From NCBI GenBank assembly GCA_900321265.1, contig ONVJ01000094.1, forward strand, positions 1 through 22,166: a DNA stretch of 22,166 bases, in the 5' to 3' direction. The notes beneath the pieces were generated by a model, which saw nothing but the letters and a program-made list of their open reading frames with translations, did not search any database and was not told where the DNA came from. The number at the start of each line of letters is the position of its first letter. Position 1 is the first letter of the stretch. Source of the stretch: an uncultured Eubacteriales bacterium (GTDB lineage: Bacteria; Bacillota; Clostridia; Oscillospirales; CAG-272). Position numbers and translations under genes: made by a program. Below, piece by piece: positions 1 through 7,121 of the stretch.

Positions 1-1
1 C

Positions 2-694
2 GAGGCGGGAGAAATGCCAAGGTTTGATTTTCCGCCGAGATTCGCGATCAACGACAATCTGATCGCAGATCCCGCGTCAGAATCCGAGGCGGCCTTTCTA
101 TCTACCGTGAAAGGCCCCAACATAAAGGAATGCCCCTCAGGCAGGCCACTGCCCGCCTCTCTTGCCTGTGCCTGCACCCTGAAGGTCGGCGACAATATCA
201 CGACCGACCATATCATGCCCGCCGGAGCGAAGATACTTCCTTTCAGGTCGAACATCCCAAAACTCTCGGAATTCTGCTTTGCAGTCTGCGACGAGGATTT
301 TCCTAAGAGATCGAAGGAGGCCGGCGAGGGCATCATAGTCGGAGGGGAGAACTACGGTCAGGGCTCGTCCAGAGAACACGCGGCCCTGGTGCCGCTCTAT
401 CTCGGAGTCAGGGCGGTGATCGCAAAATCCTTCGCGAGGATCCACGCCGACAATCTCGTAAACGCCGGGATTCTGCCGCTGGTATTTGAAAACAGCGACG
501 ACGCTGACAGGATATCGGTGGGAGACATGCTGAAGCTGCCGTCGGTGGGCATGGAGATAGCCGAAGGAAGACCGGTCACTCTCGAGCTTCCCGACGGTGA
601 CAGGATCATGCTCAGGACAAAGCTCAGCGAGCGTCAGAAGAAGATCCTCATGGCCGGAGGCCTTCTCAGATACACCGTGCAGTCGCCGGGCTGA
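2..694 (+). CDS. acn: Aconitate hydratase, C-terminal part (5' end outside window)
   Basis: The frame is open from base 2 with no start needed, so this is the 3' end of a gene that begins upstream. The roughly 230 residues visible are the swivel domain of an aconitase of the short (about 640-residue) bacterial/mitochondrial-like type. Recognisable blocks are KVGDNITTDHIMPAGAKILP, then GGENYGQGSSREHAAL (around bases 350-385), whose Ser and Arg are active-site residues in aconitases, then AKSFARIHADNLVNAGILPL. The enzyme interconverts citrate and isocitrate in the cytosol; the three Cys ligands of its [4Fe-4S] cluster would lie in the missing part. icd follows after 89 bp on the same strand, so the pair gives the citrate-to-2-oxoglutarate branch, which many anaerobes use to make glutamate. 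The Met at base 14 is internal, not a start. Confidence 0.95.
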   Translation, partial: EAGEMPRFDFPPRFAINDNLIADPASESEAAFLSTVKGPNIKECPSGRPLPASLACACTLKVGDNITTDHIMPAGAKILPFRSNIPKLSEFCFAVCDEDFPKRSKEAGEGIIVGGENYGQGSSREHAALVPLYLGVRAVIAKSFARIHADNLVNAGILPLVFENSDDADRISVGDMLKLPSVGMEIAEGRPVTLELPDGDRIMLRTKLSERQKKILMAGGLLRYTVQSPG

Positions 695-783
695 CCGGTG
701 CCGCTGAGGGCAGTCAGGGTCATCCCGGCTGTCTTCGGAACCGATAAATATTTCTTGAATAAAACTCATAGCAGGAGTGACCG

Positions 784-1995
784 ATGGAAAAGATCAGGAT
801 GAAGGTCCCGCTCGTCGAGATGGACGGGGACGAGATGACGAGGATCATCTGGAAAAAGCTGAAGGATGAGCTTATACTTCCTTATATCGACCTCAAGACC
901 GTATATTTCGATCTGGGACTCCCCGAGCGCGACAGAACGAACGACAGGGTCACCGAGGAGGCCGCTCTCGCCGCGAAGGAATACGGCGTCGCCGTAAAAT
1001 GTGCGACGATCACCCCGAACCGGCAGCGCGTCGAGGAATACGGCCTGCACGCGATGTACAAATCCCCCAACGCCACGATCAGGGCGATCCTCGACGGCAC
1101 TGTCTTCCGTACGCCGATTATCGTCGGTAATATCAAGCCCGCCGTCAGGAACTGGAAGAAGCCGATCACCATAGCCAGGCACGCCTTCGGAGACATCTAC
1201 AAGGCATCCGAGATCGCGACCGACCGCGGCGGACGTGCCGAGCTGAGATTCATACCGAATGAAGGAGAAGAGACCGTCCTTCAGATCTGCGACCTTGACG
1301 AGCCGATGGTGCTTCAGGGGCAGTTCAACAAGGACTCGTCGATCAGATCCTTTGCCCACTCCTGCTTCAGATACGCTCTTTCGGCTAAGCAGGATCTCTG
1401 GTTCTCGACGAAGGATACGATCTCGAAGCAGTACGATCAGACCTTCAAGCTGATCTTTCAGGAGATCTACGACACCGATTACCGAAAGCGGTTCGAAGAG
1501 GCCGGGATAACCTATTTCTATACACTGATCGACGACGCCGTCGCCAGGGTGATAAGATCAGAAGGCGGTTTTATCTGGGCCTGCAAGAACTACGACGGAG
1601 ACGTCATGAGCGACATGGTCTCGACCGCCTTCGGGTCTCTGGCCATGATGACCTCGGTGCTCGTTTCGCCCGACGGCAACTTCGAGTACGAGGCGGCTCA
1701 CGGGACGGTCACAAAGCATTACTACCGTTATCTCGCCGGCGAAAAGACCTCAACCAACCCTATAGCGACCCTCTTTGCCTGGACGGGCGCCCTCCGGAAG
1801 CGCGGGGAACTTGACGGGCTGCCCGAGCTTGAAAGATACGCCGATTCGATGGAAGCCGCCTGCCTCGGTACGGTCGAATCGGGAATAATGACTAAGGACC
1901 TGGCGTTGCTGGCCGAAGGCGGATCGACCGCCGTCGATACCGACGGCTTCATCGCGGCTGTAAGAGCCGCATACGAAGGTCGGTTTACCCGTTGA
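784..1995 (+). CDS. icd: NADP-dependent isocitrate dehydrogenase (homodimeric, eukaryote-like type)
   Basis: This 403-residue protein oxidatively decarboxylates isocitrate to 2-oxoglutarate. It is a full-length member of the roughly 410-residue homodimeric NADP-IDH family that includes human IDH1/2. The substrate-binding residues S94, N96, R100, R109 and R132 fall at the same numbers as in human IDH1, in YKSPNATIRAILDGTVFR and ITIARHAFGD. Y139 is present, as are the Asp metal ligands in LIDDAVA (D250) and NYDGDVMSD (D273, D277). The NADP-contacting segment reads AAHGTVTKHYYR, with Lys311 where human IDH1 has Arg314. NADP use is therefore likely, with a slightly altered phosphate site. The start ATG has an AGGAG at 773-777. 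The stop codon TGA overlaps the TTG start of the next gene, so the two are probably translationally coupled. Confidence 0.97.
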   Translation: MEKIRMKVPLVEMDGDEMTRIIWKKLKDELILPYIDLKTVYFDLGLPERDRTNDRVTEEAALAAKEYGVAVKCATITPNRQRVEEYGLHAMYKSPNATIRAILDGTVFRTPIIVGNIKPAVRNWKKPITIARHAFGDIYKASEIATDRGGRAELRFIPNEGEETVLQICDLDEPMVLQGQFNKDSSIRSFAHSCFRYALSAKQDLWFSTKDTISKQYDQTFKLIFQEIYDTDYRKRFEEAGITYFYTLIDDAVARVIRSEGGFIWACKNYDGDVMSDMVSTAFGSLAMMTSVLVSPDGNFEYEAAHGTVTKHYYRYLAGEKTSTNPIATLFAWTGALRKRGELDGLPELERYADSMEAACLGTVESGIMTKDLALLAEGGSTAVDTDGFIAAVRAAYEGRFTR

Positions 1996-3317
1996 AAAGA
2001 ATCTCAAGCCCGCGGCTCAGGCTGGTTGCGGCGGTCCTGTGTGCGGCGATCCTGATCTCCTTATGCTCCTGCTCGGAAGATGATCTGATAGGACTTATCA
2101 CGGATTTTATTTCCTATGCGGACGCCTGGACCGACGGGCCCGAGTCCCCGACAGACGGGGATACCGGGGCAGATCCCGACGGAACAGATCCGCAGACCGG
2201 ATCCGATGATACCGCCGAGCTCACCGCCGAACCGCAGACCTCCTCCTCACATGTCCATTCTTTCAGGATAAACGCCGAGACAGAACCTACCTGTACCTCT
2301 CCCGGGAAGATATTCCTTGAATGCTCATGCGGATTTCTGAAGACCGAGGAGGTCCCGCCTCTCGGCCACGAATACGAGAAATACCGGGATATTCCGGCGA
2401 CATGCGATAAAGAGGGGAAGACCAGATACGACTGCAAGAGATGCGGAGTATCCTATTATGAGGTTACCTCTCCTCCGCTCGGGCATTCTTTTGTCCTTAA
2501 AGAGACCGTCGCTCCCACCTATTCGGCCGAGGGCTACGAGCTTTACGAATGCACTGTATGCGGGCTCACCGAAAAGAGAAACATCACTCCGGTGCTCTCC
2601 GACGCATCCACGACCGACAGATGCTCGATGAAAAGCTATATCATGTCGGCGATGCCGGGCGAATACGCCGCGGAAGTGACCGACAGGTTGCTGAAGAACG
2701 TGACGTCGACCTCGGCCTCCGGAGTCCCCTCCGGAGAATATGATCCTTCGCTTATCTATGAAGGACTCAGGACGGCTCATAATTACATAACCCGGAACAT
2801 TGCCTTTTCCCACGGGAACGGAAGAGTGTCGGTCTTTACTTTTTCGGATTCCGACGCGGCGATGATGAGATCCGACTTCTCCTGGGCCGAGGGAGCCGTG
2901 AATTCGCTCGGTATCAGCGGCTCTACCCTTCAGAGAGAAGCGATAGAGAAGATCAACGCCTTCATCTGCTCAAAGCTGAGGTATGATTATTCCGCGTCGC
3001 AGAACAGTGATATGCACAAGGCCCTCAGTTCGAATACCGGAATATGCCAGGTCTACGGCCAGCTTTTCCAGCTGATGTGTCAGTACTGCGGTATCGAATG
3101 CTATTATGTTGAAGACAAAGCCCACGATCATGTTTACAATTACGTGATCTTTTCCGACGGAACAAGGCTTTATATCGACGTGACATGGAACGACGCTGTG
3201 ACAAAGGATCACGTTGAGGTCGAAAACGCCGGCTATACCGCCGAACAGATCGCCGGATTCAGGTCCAAATACCTGCTTATGACTTATGACGAGTTCAAAA
3301 CGGCTCACGGCTGGTGA
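1992..3317 (+). CDS. Lipoprotein with CxxC treble-clef-like repeats and a C-terminal transglutaminase-like domain
   Basis: A 441-residue predicted surface lipoprotein. TTG is chosen as start because it gives a proper signal peptide: a basic N-terminus (MKR), a hydrophobic core at residues 11-24 and a lipobox LCSC with Cys27 as the lipidated residue. Residues 45-85 are an Asp/Thr/Pro-rich linker. Residues 87-201 hold three repeats of the pattern PTC..GK...C.CG....PPLGH; the second repeat is complete and the third has lost its first Cys (PTYSAEG). Residues about 315-441 resemble the transglutaminase-like cysteine peptidase fold, with a plausible triad of Cys352 (TGICQVYG), His380 (HDHVYNYV) and Asp396 (YIDVTWND). 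In this class such domains act as cysteine proteases or cross-linkers on cell-surface substrates; the substrate here is unknown. It overlaps icd by 4 bases (TTGA) and ends before a strong terminator. No metabolic link to icd is evident. Confidence 0.88.
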   Translation: MKRISSPRLRLVAAVLCAAILISLCSCSEDDLIGLITDFISYADAWTDGPESPTDGDTGADPDGTDPQTGSDDTAELTAEPQTSSSHVHSFRINAETEPTCTSPGKIFLECSCGFLKTEEVPPLGHEYEKYRDIPATCDKEGKTRYDCKRCGVSYYEVTSPPLGHSFVLKETVAPTYSAEGYELYECTVCGLTEKRNITPVLSDASTTDRCSMKSYIMSAMPGEYAAEVTDRLLKNVTSTSASGVPSGEYDPSLIYEGLRTAHNYITRNIAFSHGNGRVSVFTFSDSDAAMMRSDFSWAEGAVNSLGISGSTLQREAIEKINAFICSKLRYDYSASQNSDMHKALSSNTGICQVYGQLFQLMCQYCGIECYYVEDKAHDHVYNYVIFSDGTRLYIDVTWNDAVTKDHVEVENAGYTAEQIAGFRSKYLLMTYDEFKTAHGW

Positions 3318-3404
3318 CAGGCCGCCGTCCGATCGGTTCGGCGCCGCTTCAGTCAGGCCTCTGATAGTCGTTTCACATTTTTTTGAAACATTCAGGACAG
3401 GACA

Positions 3405-3458
3405 ACAGGGGATATGAAAAACCGCTGAGCGACGGATTTCATATCCCCTGTGTTTTTT
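3405..3458 (+). terminator. Rho-independent terminator after the acn-icd-lipoprotein unit
   Basis: A perfect 15-bp inverted repeat, ACAGGGGATATGAAA at 3405-3419 and TTTCATATCCCCTGT at 3437-3451, with a 17-base loop that can pair further internally. It is followed by G and six T at 3453-3458. The T-tract is on the plus-strand side, so it terminates the rightward transcript. It lies between convergent genes and could also serve as a 3' stem for the leftward SDR transcript, but there is no T-tract on that side. Confidence 0.85.
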
Positions 3459-3478
3459 CAGGCGTGATAAACTGTTTG

Positions 3479-4294
3479 TCAGCCTCTCGTCTTTCCGCCG
3501 GCGATGTTGATCGTGGTCCCGTGGATATATCCCGCCTTTTCGCTCGCGAGGAAGGCGATGGTCGAGGCCACCTCGGTGAGCTTGCCCGAACGGCCGAGAG
3601 GAGTCGTGCTCGTCTTCGAGTAACCCTCTCTGAGTTGTTCGACCGAAATGCCTCTCGTATAGGCGAGAGCCGTCTCGTATGCGATCGTGCGGAGGCCGGT
3701 CGCCTCAAGGATGCCGGGAGCCACTCCGACTATCCGGATATTGTATTTGCCGAGTTCCTTTGCCCATGATCTGGTCAGGGAGTTGACGGCGTTCTTCGTC
3801 GCGGCGTAGACGCTCTGTCCCTCAGAGCCTTCAAGTCCGCTTTCGGAGGATACGTTGATAACGACTCCCGAGCCGTTTTTCAGCATTTCCTTCACCGCTG
3901 CCTGAGAAAAGAGGAAGAGTCCCTTCAGGTTGACATTCATGACCTTGTCCCAGACGTTTTCGTCAAGCTCGTACTGTCCGCCGGGCTCTTTCGGATCGAC
4001 GAGGAGCCTGGGGATGTTGATGCCCGCGTTGTTGACGAGGATGTCGATCTTTCCGAATTTCTTCAGCGCCGCCGAGATCACGTTCTCGATATCCGCCTTC
4101 TTGGTAACGTCGCAGCGGACGTAGATGTAATCGCCGCTTTTTTTGTCGAATCCGGGATCGACCGGATTCATGTCGGCGACGACGACGTTCGCGCCGTCGG
4201 CGAGAAACTCGTTCGCGGTCGCGCGGCCGATGCCCGACGCGGCTCCGGTCACGATCACGGTCTTGCCTTCAAGGTTGAGCCAGGAGTTTTCCAT
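3479..4294 (-). CDS. SDR-family dehydrogenase, sorbitol-6-phosphate 2-dehydrogenase-like
   Basis: A 271-residue classical short-chain dehydrogenase/reductase. It has the Rossmann motif TGAASGIG (16-23), Asp41 at the end of the second strand (VVVADM, which favours NAD over NADP), NNAG (88-91), and the catalytic Ser150, Tyr163 and Lys167 (YAATK). The segments NIPRLLVDPKEPG, SESGLEGSEGQSVYAATK and VGVAPGILEATGLRT, and the end IAGGKTRG, strongly resemble the sorbitol-6-phosphate dehydrogenases of lactobacilli and clostridia (GutF-like). These convert sorbitol 6-phosphate to fructose 6-phosphate. The substrate is inferred from family resemblance only: no sorbitol PTS or regulator gene lies in the window, so another polyol phosphate is possible. 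The start has an AAAGG about 8 bases upstream. The gene is preceded by a 158-bp non-coding gap and may be transcribed on its own. Confidence 0.9.
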   Translation of the reverse strand: MENSWLNLEGKTVIVTGAASGIGRATANEFLADGANVVVADMNPVDPGFDKKSGDYIYVRCDVTKKADIENVISAALKKFGKIDILVNNAGINIPRLLVDPKEPGGQYELDENVWDKVMNVNLKGLFLFSQAAVKEMLKNGSGVVINVSSESGLEGSEGQSVYAATKNAVNSLTRSWAKELGKYNIRIVGVAPGILEATGLRTIAYETALAYTRGISVEQLREGYSKTSTTPLGRSGKLTEVASTIAFLASEKAGYIHGTTINIAGGKTRG

Positions 4295-4348
4295 GTTAAA
4301 TTGCCTTTCTTATATATGAATGTTTTATTTGATTGCTGATTTGATTTA

Positions 4349-4396
4349 CAGATGCAGTCATGTCCGGGCATCTGCAGAATCGACCCGTGATTCTGC
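4349..4396. repeat. Two abutting inverted repeats in the leader of the SDR gene
   Basis: CAGATGC (4349-4355) pairs with GCATCTG (4368-4374) across 12 bases. Immediately adjoining and sharing one G, GCAGAATC (4374-4381) pairs with GATTCTGC (4389-4396) across 7 bases. The junction contains the palindrome CTGCAG. Neither hairpin has a T-tract on either strand, so they do not look like terminators. They lie about 55-105 bases upstream of the SDR start and could be a DNA operator or RNA leader structure. The rest of the gap 4295-4452 shows no promoter I can defend. Confidence 0.5.
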
Positions 4397-4452
4397 CTCT
4401 GTTCGGAGGGATATGTGTCAGGTATCAAAAAAGGATTTATCTGTTCCGGATC

Positions 4453-5313
4453 TTAAACGGGCTTTTCCATGCTGTCGGGGGCTTCCGGTTCCTGATCCTT
4501 TCCTTCAGAGGCATCAGCGTTCTGGAGCGACATTATCGACGATGCAGTAAAGAAACCGGCGGTATATACGAGGAATGACCAGAATAGATCCGACAGATAT
4601 CCGATAGGGATCGCCGCAGCCTCGTCTATATCGGCAGGAGCGCCGAGACTGATGTCATAGATGAGTCTTGAGATCACAAGCGGGAGAAGAAGGGTAAGTG
4701 ACGCCCAGAGGATCCCCGACAGGACGGGATTCTTTACCGAAAAGAAGCCCCTGAAGGGATAGACCTCGGCTCTTTCTCCGGGATATTCGCGTCCCTGTGT
4801 CGCGTAGGCGCGGGCCAGCCGGGAGGTCCTCTCAAGACGGGCCCTTGTGAGAGCCGACGAAACGATGAAGGCAACCGCCAGGATCAGCCATTCTGTCGCG
4901 CAGTTGACGAGAGTGAAGACAAGATCCGCCGTCTCGAAAGTCACGAAGCCCTGAAGGACTAGAGTCGCAAGAAAGTTCAAAAGAGATTTCAGAAAGATGA
5001 TGCCGCAGGGAAGTATCAGATACCTGATCCCGGCGGTCCGCTTTTTGCTCTGTCCGTCACCGGCAGATCTGAAAAGATACGCCGCGGCGGCGGCGACCGC
5101 GATCAGCACCGCCGATATCATATTGTCGAACAGATCCGACAGAATGCCGAAAAGCGTGGGGAGGATCGTCTGAAGATAAACGATATCCGATGTAAATACG
5201 ATATACAATGGGTTGATCACGCAGGAAAGCAGAGCGGCGGCGGCCGCGGAGGCTATGCAGAGAATGATCATCGGCCGGGTGTTTACCCGAAGCCGGTCGC
5301 GTTCAGTTATCAT
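4453..5313 (-). CDS. Hypothetical multi-pass membrane protein overlapping ruvB
   Basis: I do not recognise this family. Starting at the ATG complementary to 5311-5313 (MITERDRLRV), the protein has 286 residues. This start overlaps the ruvB end by 11 bases and has a GGAG nine bases upstream, inside ruvB. A frame extension further upstream would run 158 bases into ruvB and is Pro/Arg/Ser-rich without membrane character, so it is rejected. There are about six or seven hydrophobic segments, near residues 14-36, 45-58, 64-82, 97-120, 128-155, 197-215 and 236-262. A basic loop follows at 155-182 and the C-terminus is acidic and probably cytoplasmic. Translational coupling to ruvB implies co-expression, but nothing in the sequence points to DNA repair. 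It might be an integral membrane regulator or transporter-like protein; no function is assigned. Confidence 0.85.
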   Translation of the reverse strand: MITERDRLRVNTRPMIILCIASAAAAALLSCVINPLYIVFTSDIVYLQTILPTLFGILSDLFDNMISAVLIAVAAAAAYLFRSAGDGQSKKRTAGIRYLILPCGIIFLKSLLNFLATLVLQGFVTFETADLVFTLVNCATEWLILAVAFIVSSALTRARLERTSRLARAYATQGREYPGERAEVYPFRGFFSVKNPVLSGILWASLTLLLPLVISRLIYDISLGAPADIDEAAAIPIGYLSDLFWSFLVYTAGFFTASSIMSLQNADASEGKDQEPEAPDSMEKPV

Positions 5314-6388
5314 TTCCAGAAGCTCCGAAATCGATCTGAATGGGGGTGTCGGGACGCTTTTTCCCGAGATGTTCGTAGGCTTTCGCGGTCGCGATCCTTC
5401 CTCTCGGGGTCCTTCCGAGAAAGCCGATCTGAATGAGATAGGGCTCGTAAACGTCCTCAAGAGTTACTGCCTCCTCACCGACCGTGGCGGCCAGAGTTTC
5501 AAGTCCCACCGGTCCGCCGCCGTAGATATCTATGATCACCGAAAGCATCCTGCGGTCGGTGCTGTCGAGCCCGAGGGCGTCGATGTCAAGCTTTTCAAGC
5601 GCGTATGCCGCGTCCTGAGAGGTGATCTCGGAATGTCCCCTGACCTGCGAAAAGTCTCTCACACGCCTCAGCAGCCGGTTGGCGATACGCGGGGTGCCTC
5701 TTGACCTGCCCGCGATCTCGGAGGCGCCGTCCGGGGTGATTGCCGTTCCGAGGATGCCTGCGCTGCGGTTCACGATCAGCGTCAGTTCTTCTTTCGTATA
5801 GAGCTCAAGACGGTTGATGATCCCGAATCTGTCTCGCAGAGGGGTGGAGAGCTGTCCGGCTCTGGTGGTCGCTCCGATAAGTGTAAAGGGGGCGAGGTCG
5901 AGCCTGATGCTCCTTGCCGCCGGTCCCTTGCCTATGATGATGTCTATCGCGTGATCCTCCATCGCGGGGTAGAGGATCTCTTCGACCGATCTCTGCATCC
6001 GGTGGATCTCGTCGATGAAGAGAACGTCCCCCTTCTGGAGATTCGTGAGGATCGCGGCAAGGTCGCCCTGCTTCTCGATCGCCGGGCCTGAGGTCACCTT
6101 GAAATCGACTCCCATCTCGTTGGCGATGATGGATGCCAGCGTCGTCTTTCCGAGCCCGGGAGGGCCGTAAAGAAGGACGTGATCCAGGGTGTCGCCGCGC
6201 TGCTTCGCCGCCTCTATATATACTCTCAGGTTTTCCTTTACGCCGTCCTGGCCGATATACTCGTCAAGCCTTCTCGGACGGAGAGAGAGCTCGTTCTCTT
6301 CGTCACCCGATGAAAATGAGGTCGTGACGAGCCGGTTTTCGAAGTCCTCTTCGCCGAATTCGACGGCTCCGTAAAAATTGTTCTGCAT
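5303..6388 (-). CDS. ruvB: Holliday junction branch migration helicase RuvB
   Basis: A 361-residue AAA+ ATPase that forms the hexameric motor driving branch migration at Holliday junctions with RuvA. Visible motifs are Walker A GPPGLGKT (75-82), Walker B LFIDE (123-127), sensor 1 GATTR (172-176), the STPLRDRFG segment carrying the arginine finger, sensor 2 in GTPRIANRLLRRVRDF, and a C-terminal winged helix (VYEPYLIQIGFLGRTPRGR). The usual IHRLNR reads IHRMQR here. The roughly 30-residue N-terminal tail is typical of Clostridia. ruvA lies 75 bp upstream on the same strand. The nearest Shine-Dalgarno (AAAGGA) is about 14 bases from the ATG, which is long, and it sits in a short GGAAA/TTTCC inverted repeat. 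No other in-frame start is available nearby. Confidence 0.98.
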   Translation of the reverse strand: MQNNFYGAVEFGEEDFENRLVTTSFSSGDEENELSLRPRRLDEYIGQDGVKENLRVYIEAAKQRGDTLDHVLLYGPPGLGKTTLASIIANEMGVDFKVTSGPAIEKQGDLAAILTNLQKGDVLFIDEIHRMQRSVEEILYPAMEDHAIDIIIGKGPAARSIRLDLAPFTLIGATTRAGQLSTPLRDRFGIINRLELYTKEELTLIVNRSAGILGTAITPDGASEIAGRSRGTPRIANRLLRRVRDFSQVRGHSEITSQDAAYALEKLDIDALGLDSTDRRMLSVIIDIYGGGPVGLETLAATVGEEAVTLEDVYEPYLIQIGFLGRTPRGRIATAKAYEHLGKKRPDTPIQIDFGASGNDN

Positions 6389-6463
6389 TTAAGTCGGAAA
6401 AGTCCTTTCCTGTCATATTCGATCGGGGATGAAACACACTGTCCCGGAAAAGCATTCCGGCGG

Positions 6464-7093
6464 TCAGATCCTTCCCAGCTTTTTCAGCGCAAGCTTGATC
6501 AGGTCCTCGACTTTGGCAGAAGGGTCGGCGCCTGCAACTGCCGCGGACGCCGCTGACTTCGGGAATCCGAGGACCATAAGGGCTTCGACGGCAGCCTCGG
6601 CGTTTGTACCCGACGAGATGTCGGGAGCGACCGCGGCCGATTCCTGTCCGCCTGCTTCTTCCGCGATCTCATTCTTCAGCTTGTCCTTCAGCTCGAGGAT
6701 TATTCTCGCAGCGGTCTTCGGACCTATCCCGGGGCATTTCGAGATCGCTTTTTTGTCCTCAGATGAGACGGCGAGCGCAAGCTGCTCGGGCCTCATGCTG
6801 CTGAGTACCGACATCGCGACCTTCGGGCCGATGCCCGACACCGAGATCAGCATCCTGAATACCGAGAGTTCCTCCTCCTTTGTGAAGCCGAAGAGCTCCA
6901 CTCCGTCCTCTCTGACCGACATATGCGTCAGCAGAAAAGCCTCAGGGCAGGAATCGTCAAAACCGCCTCCGAGCCCGGCGAGCTCCGAACGTGTAAAGCC
7001 GCTTACCGTCAGAAGATATCCGACGCCGGCTGCCTCGATTACGGCGTAAGTCGGGCCGAGCTTTATAAGTTTTCCTTTGATACTGTAAAACAT
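6464..7093 (-). CDS. ruvA: Holliday junction DNA-binding protein RuvA
   Basis: A 209-residue protein of normal length. RuvA tetramers bind the four-way junction and load RuvB rings. The N-terminal OB-fold runs MFYSIKGKLI to about residue 62. Two helix-hairpin-helix motifs follow, VSGIGPKVA (85-93) and CPGIGPKTAARIILEL (120-135). After an Ala/Glu-rich linker (about 142-165), domain III (AAVEALMVLGFPKSAA, to the end) contacts RuvB. The ATG is preceded by AAGGA with a 7-base spacer. It follows the yfhO-type gene by 28 bp, so ruvAB is probably expressed from the promoter of that gene. Confidence 0.97.
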   Translation of the reverse strand: MFYSIKGKLIKLGPTYAVIEAAGVGYLLTVSGFTRSELAGLGGGFDDSCPEAFLLTHMSVREDGVELFGFTKEEELSVFRMLISVSGIGPKVAMSVLSSMRPEQLALAVSSEDKKAISKCPGIGPKTAARIILELKDKLKNEIAEEAGGQESAAVAPDISSGTNAEAAVEALMVLGFPKSAASAAVAGADPSAKVEDLIKLALKKLGRI

Positions 7094-7121
7094 TGTCCAA
7101 TCCTTGAAAAATGAGTTTGGG

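Noticed and set aside
137..769. 210-codon open frame opposite the aconitase gene
   Set aside because: It is antisense to a well-conserved enzyme, with Arg/Gly/Asp-rich composition and no ribosome binding site or family resemblance.
3370..3389. GTTTCA/TGAAAC hairpin as a second terminator
   Set aside because: The T-tract is in the loop, not after the stem, and the arms are only six AT-rich pairs; the adjacent 15-bp stem with six T explains termination.
5314..5460. Longer N-terminus for the membrane protein after ruvB
   Set aside because: It would overlap ruvB by 158 bases with a Pro/Ser/Arg-rich sequence typical of an out-of-frame shadow; the ATG at 5311-5313 has a GGAG at good spacing.
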